Part shown: positions 59,201-64,000 of the stretch, piece by piece | Position numbering within the stretch: the stretch's first letter is position 1 | Layout of the letters: each line of letters starts with the position of its first letter | Source: Psococerastis gibbosa | Taxonomy: Eukaryota; Arthropoda; Insecta; Psocodea; Psocidae | Assembly (NCBI GenBank): GCA_963971405.1 | Contig: OZ020485.1 | Location: forward strand, 34,305,921-34,369,920 | Direction: 5' to 3' | DNA: 64,000 bases | The notes under the pieces: model-generated | Seen by the model: the letters and a program-made list of their open reading frames with translations, nothing else | Database searches by the model: none | What the model was told of the DNA's origin: nothing | Program-made: the position numbers and the translations under genes

Positions 59201-61509
59201 TATTTACAAAAACGGTGACGTGGTAGCAGACATTCAAGACTTAGGTGGCGTTTCCACAGACCTCGCATTGCAGAATGCAAATGACATTGACGGAAATTAG
59301 AATTTTTCTTTTTATAGAAATCTATTAAAATGTTTCTACTTAACATATCCCATGACGCCATTTTTTAATTTTAGTTTGTTTGCTTGTGATTTTACTGTAT
59401 GATCATTGATCAATTTTAACTATGGCATAGAGGAAAATAAACATTTCCGTCAATTCTGCAATGCGAGGTCGGTGGAAACGCCACCTAAGTCTTGAATGTC
59501 TGCTACCACGTCACCGTTTTTGGAAATAGCCCTAGCCGGTCAATGGAATGGGCACCTAAGTAACCTGATTGCTAATCAAAACAAAAACAAAAAAAATTAA
59601 CCCAGTCTTCTGAAGGGTTAAAATCTTATATTCCCGTTATAATAAACCCGAAATAATTATGTTTTTCGTGTTTCCTGTACATTTTACGAAAATGGATTAG
59701 TGCCGTTTTGAAAGTTTGCTCCTCAAGTGCAGAAGAAGGTAGTATGGTGAGTTGTCAAAATGTTACATGAAGAACCAGTAGAATCCGGGCTGATGGACCT
59801 TGGTCGATATGAAATGGAACTTCCAAACGTTTCGTCAACAGCGGCGGTTGACATCTTCAGTGACGTTGTGTAGAAGGTTGTACCTCAGTGACTCGGCGGC
59901 TCCATAGTGAGTGACGGAGGATGGAGGTACAACCTTCGCAGTTTACACAGCGTCCCTGAAGTTGAATGAAGTTCAATTTCATATTGACCACGGCCCATCT
60001 ACCCGGATTCTACTGGTTCTCAATCTGACTCAGGCCGTGAAAGCCTTTGCGGTTGCAATGTCAAAATTTTAGTTCAGAATTTTCAACCGGTGGTGACCCG
60101 GTATAAATTGAGAAACACAATAAACGACTGAACAATTTAAATTTTCATTATTTCATATATTAAGGTTGCATAATAATGTCGATAAAACTTATGGGATCGT
60201 TTCTTCTAAAAACATAGGTTTTCAAACGAAAAAAATATGTCTTAAAAAATGAAGTGCAAACCTATTGAATGCATAAGGTGTTTTGCTTAAAAGGGAGTCA
60301 CAAAGTGTAGTAGTAGATTTCATCCCCCATCAATTGGTTTATGAAGAGGAAATCGTTACTATTTGTCCGGCTGGCTATTGCATTGCACGTTGTATTGTAC
60401 TCCGCCCATTCACATGATCGAACATTCCCATGCTTTGGGATAAGAAATCTAATCGAAGTATAATATTACTTTTGGGGCAATTGTTACATCTACAATGATG
60501 GTCCGAGCTAACCATAATTATCAGTAATAAATGTATACACATAGAAATAAAAAAGCTTGTGAAAGTCCACCCGTACCACTTCATTTATAAATAAAAACTG
60601 GAGGACCGGCGAACATAGTAACGTTCCAGAAGTAATAAATGTAACCGAAACTAATGTCAGCATTATAATATACCATATTATGCTGCAATATATTTAAAAA
60701 TTGTACTGTAGTGTTACTTTGGCATGATGGATCCAACAAATCTTAACCGATGCATACGAGTCGGTGGCGTAAATATAAAATATTATCGGGAGGCGCCGAG
60801 TTGAAATAAAATCATTTTCATTATTATTAAGATAAAAGAAATAGTGAATCTATCCAACGAGAATTAAGATTAAAAAACGTAGAAAAATAGGATTTCCGGG
60901 TCAATCTGTATTCTGTAGCACTCATGGAGGGCAGCTTGGCATTCGCACCGGTGCAGTGCTTTTTATTTGCGATACGATTCCCTGCCATCGGTCTAGCGCC
61001 TGTTCTTTTCCATAGTTTGAAAATTCCGTCTTTATGTATCGATTATTTACTTTAAAACTCAAAAGAAGAAGTTAACATATAATTCTAGGCCTTAGAATGC
61101 GTAAATGTCGCCAGACTTACTTTGACCCCAAAAAAAAAAAAAAAAAAAAACTAATGACAACATGTACTTTAAACCACTAATATTATCAAAGTAACGGCTA
61201 ACAAAACAACGCAAATAGGCTGTCCGCTCGAGCAAATGTGAGACAGCTCTGAATTTCTGTCCGATTTTTATACTCTACTTCTTGTCTATGACATAGGCCT
61301 AAATTCTATCACTCTATACAACTTAGAATGTAATAAAACACGTAGGCAGCATTCAGCAGGCTTCAATTGAAAATCTGAATTAAATCACTGTCAAATTAAA
61401 AACAGTTAGTTTGACAGTGATCAGAGCCTACTATGTTTTAGAAACTTACCACATTTTCCCTGACGGTATTATGAAAAATTTGCTCACGAATATCTGTATC
61501 GTTTTCCAT
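43294..61509 (-). CDS. LMBR1: LMBR1/LIMR-family multipass membrane protein, 10 exons
   Basis: Polytopic LMBR1-like protein; family members include the lipocalin receptor LIMR, in the plasma membrane. Exons (minus): 61509-61450, 58366-58102, 57382-57158, 55513-55445, 54474-54345, 47496-47321, 45789-45635, 45109-44878, 43789-43633 and 43339-43294. Every phase agrees, giving 504 residues (about 490 in human LMBR1/LMBR1L). The first exon, MENDTDIREQIFHNTVRENV, aligns with the family N-terminus. Later marks are SLAVSTGAALLLPISIISNE, LFTESEGFIGSRKG, ICTPLGFVRLFSLAGHYLVK, SAQRNLVYPL, LVLSSALPLISRTLG and NFDLLGDFGRIEWLGNFQIV. About nine hydrophobic spans are visible, with a coiled, hydrophilic central loop (exons 5-6). 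The intron between exons 5 and 6 (6.8 kb) contains the oppositely oriented TRPA gene. Other introns carry three foldback copies and LINE/SINE debris. Which of the two paralogues it corresponds to cannot be told. Confidence 0.95.
46114..46493. mobile_element. GGCGCC-end foldback MITE, copy 2
   Basis: 380 bp. Starts GGTGCCCATTCCATTGACCG, ends CGGTCAATGGAATGGGCGCC. Inner modules in order: TGACGTGGTAGCAGACATTC, GGTTGCGTTTCCACCGATCT, a central AT part with TGATCATTGATCAATTTTAA, then the mirror modules. It lies in LMBR1 intron 6; flanks TTA/TAT share only TA. Confidence 0.93.
46795..47050. repeat. Dispersed repeat with GAAACGTTTGG motif (Penelope-like?)
   Basis: Shares with 59771-60060 the blocks GAACCAGTAGAA, GGGCTGATGG, CCAAACGTTTCGTCAAC, GACATCTTCAGTG, GGTTGTACCTC and AAAGCCTTTGC. 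The combination of CTGAAGATGTC followed by GACGAAACGTTTGG is reminiscent of Penelope-like element 3' ends; this classification is a guess from pattern memory. Confidence 0.45.
47617..47810 (+). repeat. Family-B dispersed repeat
   Basis: About 200 bp starting ACTTTTTATAAACC and containing GGTCCCCTGTCCAATGCCAA, TTTCCGTATGAATTTTTGG, CTACACCGGCCACAAGCGAT and GAGACAAGCTTACC. Same order as copies at 3330-3555, 4584-4681 plus 8911-9045, 11087-11275 (minus) and 52955-53118 (minus). Confidence 0.8.
48261..52083 (+). CDS. TRPA-family ankyrin-repeat cation channel (pyrexia/painless-like), 4 exons, nested in LMBR1
   Basis: Predicted plasma-membrane cation channel; arthropod relatives sense heat, chemicals or touch. 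Exons: 48261-48582, 49729-49970, 50216-50446 and 50644-52083; all phases fit, giving 744 residues. Ankyrin repeats fill residues 60-310 (PLLHSAVTNGQFEMVQLLL, GRTALHEAVRTGNVGMTRIL, GDTVLHVAARLDKPSILQFL, GDTTLHCAAYGGSRMCLNIL). Six membrane spans follow: S1 about 396-424, S2 437-455, S3 466-485, S4 496-515, S5 525-552 and S6 608-632. A pore helix and filter lie between S5 and S6, RTTVMLMGEYDYQSLF (MGEYDY about 576-581), and S6 includes LMNLMIGMAVNDIQEL. The C-tail is basic. The channel is shorter than insect pyrexia, with fewer ankyrin repeats than TRPA1. It lies wholly inside an LMBR1 intron on the opposite strand, so its promoter is intronic. Intron 1 carries a family-A repeat and a LINE tail. 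Confidence 0.93.
48664..49160 (+). repeat. Family-A dispersed repeat in TRPA intron 1
   Basis: Contains GGAAAGCTTTGTGATGGTCG, GAGATTTCAACGGA, TGTCTGTCTGTCAG, a T-run followed by TTTTGGGTTAACTTCA, and ATGCATTGCATACC, in family order. About 500 bp, moderately diverged. Confidence 0.8.
49195..49650 (+). mobile_element. LINE C-terminal fragment in TRPA intron 1
   Basis: One frame reads CKTTAARWGFIAENDTACEC then GETQDAAHMLVCRLLPSPC, the zinc-knuckle-like C-terminus (CxC...H...C) common in non-LTR retrotransposon polyproteins. Upstream frame fragments are shifted. It is 5'-truncated and dead. Confidence 0.7.
52119..52363. mobile_element. Foldback element sharing the central module of the GGCGCC family
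   Basis: 245 bp. Left end GGCGGGTATCCCACTGGTCA, right end TGACCAGTGGAATACACGCC, with inner arms ATTTTACTTCA and TGAAGTAAAAT. The centre AAAATTGATCAATGATCAT plus AAAATCAC and AAACTAAAATTAA matches the centre of the 380-bp foldback copies, although the core TGACGTGGTAGCAGAC is absent. It begins 36 bp after the TRPA stop codon, so it probably lies in its 3' UTR. Confidence 0.85.
52955..53118 (-). repeat. Family-B dispersed repeat, minus-strand copy
   Basis: Contains GTCTCAGCTTGTCCATTGTC, GCCAAAATTCATACGGAAAC and TTCCATAAAAAGCCCTTT, the reverse complement of family-B marks. Diverged and slightly deleted. Confidence 0.7.
53147..53531. mobile_element. GGCGCC-end foldback MITE, copy 3
   Basis: 385 bp from GGCGCCCATTCCACCGACCG to GGTGGAATGGGCGCC, flanked by TTT on both sides (53144-53146, 53532-53534). 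All family modules are present. It lies in the LMBR1 5-6 intron just 3' of TRPA. Confidence 0.93.
53800..54180 (+). mobile_element. LINE C-terminal fragment (zinc-knuckle tail)
   Basis: The reading ANLLYRLCEVEEETAEHILF then ECEALGQTRYQTLGHP matches the C-x-C...EHIL-x-CEAL signature at the C-terminus of many non-LTR elements. An A-run follows at about 54208-54222. It is within the LMBR1 intron between exons 5 and 6. Confidence 0.7.
55070..55265 (+). repeat. tRNA-derived SINE, copy 1
   Basis: The head contains an A-box-like TAGTGGAACGG and, about 30 bp on, the B-box-like GGATCGAGTCC. The body has CATTTTCTGGCCATGCTTCG, TAGTTGAGTGTAA, GGGCTTTATAGCCC and CGCTAGGTTGG, and the tail is TAGTAATAGAACAAAAAG. 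It is nearly identical in order to 55920-56115. Confidence 0.82.
55920..56115 (+). repeat. tRNA-derived SINE, copy 2
   Basis: The head reads AAGTAGTGGCACGG and GTTGTTGGTTCGAGTCC, an excellent pol III B box. The body is shorter than copy 1 (deleted between CTTCGGAGGG and CCTTCCTAG). The tail runs into T-rich sequence. Confidence 0.82.
56240..56735 (-). repeat. Family-A dispersed repeat, minus-strand copy
   Basis: Contains reverse complements of the marks GGTCCCAGGAACC, GAGATTTC, the GTCTGTCTGTC run and CCCCCAAAATTGAG. A 25-T tract at about 56223-56247 adjoins its 3' edge. Intron 3 of LMBR1. Confidence 0.75.
56858..57100 (-). repeat. SINE-like repeat with (ACT)n tail, minus copy
   Basis: Reverse complement of 23020-23262 almost base for base: TAGTAGTAGTATGGTTGGAC, CACAGTCCCAGGCCACGGTG, GTGGATTCCGAACCACTTGG and AACTTGGTAAGGCGGCC. 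Confidence 0.75.
57640..57895 (-). mobile_element. LINE RT-tail fragment (family A)
   Basis: The reading MLRISWRDRVPNDEVLRRMD then KKRKLTYFGHVMRNEKYRLL is the conserved C-terminal region of a non-LTR reverse transcriptase. It lies in LMBR1 intron 2, is short and lacks any catalytic motif. Confidence 0.75.
59173..59556. mobile_element. GGCGCC-end foldback MITE, copy 4
   Basis: 384 bp from GGCGCCCATTCCATCGACCG to CAATGGAATGGGCACC, with direct TAA on both sides (59170-59172, 59557-59559). All internal modules are present. LMBR1 intron 1. Confidence 0.94.
59771..60060. repeat. Dispersed repeat with GAAACGTTTGG motif, internally inverted copy
   Basis: Left GAACCAGTAGAATCCGGGCT and right GGATTCTACTGGTTCT are inverted, as are GGTACAACCTTC and GAAGGTTGTACC, so two copies seem to have joined head-to-head or the element is a foldback. 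Related to 46795-47050. Confidence 0.5.
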
Positions 61510-61817
61510 TTTACCTTAAAATTAATATCATATTCTTGCAATAACAACATAAACTCATTTTGCAGTGTATGTTATCACTTATTACAATCAAGAAAATTTA
61601 CCAAAACAATGGCAAGCGCCGCCATTATAATTTTTGGGCCTTTTACGACCTTGGAATTGCGAGCCTTTTCCTTTTTCGGGGCATTTTCAGCGCCTAAATT
61701 CAAAAGTTGTTTCTTATTAAACTCATGCAATTTTTACAATTGCACTCCTCATTGCTACTACAAGCTCATAACTATAGAATAAATATTTACTCATGACTTT
61801 ACTTAGGCTAATACATT

Positions 61818-62912
61818 AAAATTTACGAAAACTTAAATGCTGGCCTTGTTTAGGCGACACCTAGGCATATCAAACCCTTTCGCCGATCGGGTATTATAGG
61901 GGTGCACTGTACTCCGAGCTGGCAATCCAGGATTCATCTTTACGGCCATTAGACAATTAAAGACATACTGGCCATGAACAGTGACTCTAGCGGCTTTAAA
62001 AAGGGGTCTGCAGTGAGCAAGATACGAACTTTTTGTGACAATGCGGATAGCTCGTTTTTGTAGTAAGAGTACCTTGCTTACTCCTGCAGAGTGCCGCATG
62101 CCAGTATACCATAATTTATATGGGTATAAAACAGACCATGGTATGCCATCAAAAGATGGCTCTTCCTGGCTCTATCCTTCCAACGAGGAAGGTGTACAAC
62201 TTACAAGTTCCAGAATTTTAAAATAGAGCCTACAAGTAAAACCTCCAGCACTCATTTTTATCAATAGATTTTCATGATCCTTAAACATCATTATAAGCTT
62301 AAATGCAACCAGTATCTACGGGATTTTGATCATAGCATACCTATCTATAGGTTAGGCTATATTTTTAAATTCTGGAATTTTGACATTATCAAATGGTTAA
62401 TTGTTAGGTATTATTAATTATGACACCTAACTTAATTAGTTACTGTTTTACTATTTTCAATGATGAAATCGAGAATCTACTGAATTGTATTATATGTCGT
62501 GCCGTATGGTTGGAAATGGAATCTTTGGTCTTTCACCCAGTAACTATAGTTAAGTTAGCGGCCATAATTAATAATACCTAACAATTAACCATTAATTTTG
62601 ATAAAGTTAAAGTTATAGAATTTAAAAATATAGCCTAGCCTAAAAGTAAAACCTATAGGTAGGTATGCTATGATCAAAATCCAGTAGATACTGGTCGCAT
62701 TTAGGCTTATAATAATGTTTAAGGACCATGAAAAGCTATTGATAAAAATGAGTGCTGGAGGTTTTACTTTTAGGCTATATTTTAAAATTCTGGAACTTGT
62801 ACTCCTTCCTCGTTGGAGGGGTAGAGCCAATTTAACTAAGTCCTGATACATGCGCAGTAACAAGGATCAAGGCCAGCATTTAAGTTTTCGTTAAAATTTT
62901 GCCATAAACAAG
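61818..62912. mobile_element. Large hairpin whose left arm carries a LINE tail
   Basis: Arms at about 62174-62480 and 62545-62845 are inverted copies (CCAACGAGGAAGG, TTCCAGAATTTTAAAATA, AAAACCTCCAGCACTCATTT, TTTTGATCATAGCATACCTA, TTAATTGTTAGGTATTATTA). Further out, GAAAACTTAAATGCTGGCCT at the left has its reverse complement at 62873-62893. The LINE tail sits between the left outer and inner repeats. Confidence 0.7.
61830..62170 (-). mobile_element. LINE RT-tail fragment (CR1/Jockey-like)
   Basis: The minus-strand frame reads YHGLFYTHINYGILA, then KVLLLQKRAIRIVTKSSYLA, HCRPLFKAARV and HPYNTRSAKGFDMPRCRLNK with a stop. The order (YGI-x-WG, LLQKRAIR, H-x-PLF, YNTR) is the typical thumb/C-terminal region of CR1/Jockey-type reverse transcriptases. 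One stop or frameshift separates the first segment. Confidence 0.8.
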
Positions 62913-62988
62913 GCTTGCCCCAACATCGCTGGATTCAAGTTTTTGTCATTATTGCAAAATTTTGAGAAATATTGAGTCCCTCTCCGAT

Positions 62989-63496
62989 GGCGGGAATTCC
63001 ACCGACCTCGTTTGTGTTTGACATTGACGGAAATTTTTGTTTAAGGTGCCCATTCCATTGACCGGCTAGGGCTATTTCCAAAACGGTGACGTGGTAGCAG
63101 ACACTCAAGACTTAGGTGGCGTTTCCACCGACCTCGCATTGCAGAATTGACGGAAATGTTTATTTTCCTCTATGCCATAGTTAAAATTGATCAATGATCA
63201 TACAATAAAATCACAAACAAACTAAAATTAAAAAATGGCTTCATGGGATATGTTAATTACAAACATTTTAATAGATTTCTATAAAAAGAAAAACAAACAT
63301 TTCCATCAATGTCACTTGCAATCTGCAATGCGAGGTCGTTGGAGACGCTACCTAAGTCTTGAGTGTCTGCTACCACGTCACCGTTTTGGAAATAGCCCTA
63401 GCCGGTCAATGGAATGGGCGCCTTAAAGACAGTAACGTCTGCTACCACGTCAATATCACGCAGCCAAACACAAACGAGGTCGGTGGAATGCCCACC
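62989..63496. mobile_element. Foldback element interrupted by GGCGCC-end MITE copy 5
   Basis: Left GGCGGGAATTCCACCGACCT plus CGTTTGTGTTTG, right CAAACACAAACG plus AGGTCGGTGGAATGCCCACC. Inside the right part is AACGTCTGCTACCACGTCAA, the family core inverted. The centre is replaced by the 378-bp copy at 63045-63422. No clear target duplication for the outer element. Confidence 0.8.
63045..63422. mobile_element. GGCGCC-end foldback MITE, copy 5
   Basis: 378 bp from GGTGCCCATTCCATTGACCG to CAATGGAATGGGCGCC. Flanks are TTAA on both sides (or TAA/TTA by the 3-bp rule). Very close to copy 1, sharing ATGTTAATTACAAAC at the site where copy 1 has its nested insertion. Confidence 0.93.
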
Positions 63497-63499
63497 CAG

Positions 63500-64000
63500 C
63501 AGTACCGTACCTAGAAAATATTTTATGTGCCCCATAACTTTGCGAAACCAATAATTATTAAAACGACTTACTCCAAATGTAATTATATACCCACTTGAAG
63601 AAAAATACAAATTATTATTATTACTTGCATTGGGTAACGAGTGAATTCTTAACTGGATTTATTTCTTCAAAATCACTCGTAAAACGAATTTAACTAATCA
63701 AGCAAACTGTCAGGGACACAAAAAATCCAAACTGTTGTTGACTGAAATGAGTCATTCTATATTGTGATGCCAAACCTAGCCTACCGCAACATCCGTTTTT
63801 TTTTTTACAACCTCAAGGTTTTTTAGGGATCCATCTAGGCCTACCTATTGAGATGGCAACCAACGTTGGACTTCCGTTAAATTTCTTCCACACTTTTCAT
63901 TTCATGACCCCCTGAGTCTAAAACCACCCCCCGTTCAAAATGTTATATATTACATAATATATAATTACTTCCGTAAATATAATCCGATCTTGATGAAACT
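63500..64000. other. Window end, no gene seen
   Basis: AT-rich sequence upstream of LMBR1 exon 1. There are no ORFs of coding character and no recognised repeat ends. Confidence 0.5.

Noticed and set aside
59771..60020. Hammerhead ribozyme
   Set aside because: The CTGATGG...GAAA order deviates from the invariant CTGATGA core and no three-stem fold was found.

Overview
The window is nuclear DNA from an animal, most likely an invertebrate. The genes have GT-AG introns, and the spaces between them are AT-rich and packed with transposon relics: 5'-truncated LINE tails, tRNA-derived SINEs, hAT-type MITEs and long foldback elements. A pyrexia/painless-type TRPA channel and the GAP-rich tail of the HSC70 point towards an arthropod, possibly a crustacean. 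This is inference; no species was recognised.

Gene layout. Bases 1-14,200 hold no host gene I can support, only nested mobile elements, a large hairpin and a 13-bp minisatellite of 44 units. WDR61/SKI8 runs leftwards from 18,420 to 14,215 (5 exons). A 75-residue small membrane protein lies head-to-head with it (18,884-19,111, +). ATIC runs leftwards from 28,646 to 20,509 (10 exons, 593 aa). HSC70 runs leftwards from 34,954 to 30,624 (6 coding exons plus a 5' untranslated exon near 35.8-35.9 kb, 651 aa); a TATA-like box and heat-shock elements lie at 35.96-36.22 kb. AATF is intronless (39,560-41,032, +). LMBR1 runs leftwards from 61,509 to 43,294 (10 exons, 504 aa). A four-exon TRPA channel gene (48,261-52,083, +, 744 aa) sits on the opposite strand inside the LMBR1 intron between exons 5 and 6. 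I worked out exon joins by hand from splice signals; every join keeps the reading frame and gives a protein close to the family's usual length.

The genes are mostly housekeeping: RNA surveillance and transcription (WDR61), purine synthesis (ATIC), protein folding (HSC70) and ribosome biogenesis (AATF). They do not form a single pathway. One link is that two introns of HSC70 each carry a C/D-box snoRNA whose guide is complementary to a highly conserved 28S rRNA segment, so the chaperone transcript should also yield rRNA-modification guides.

The most interesting material is (1) the snoRNA pair in HSC70, (2) a modular family of foldback elements sharing the core TGACGTGGTAGCAGAC and making 3-bp target duplications, including a three-deep nest at 38.5-39.3 kb, (3) a 4.23-kb element with CACT...AGTG ends that split an older repeat and is itself filled with later insertions, and (4) a poly(A)-tailed retroposed fragment with a target duplication inside one arm of a 1.1-kb hairpin.
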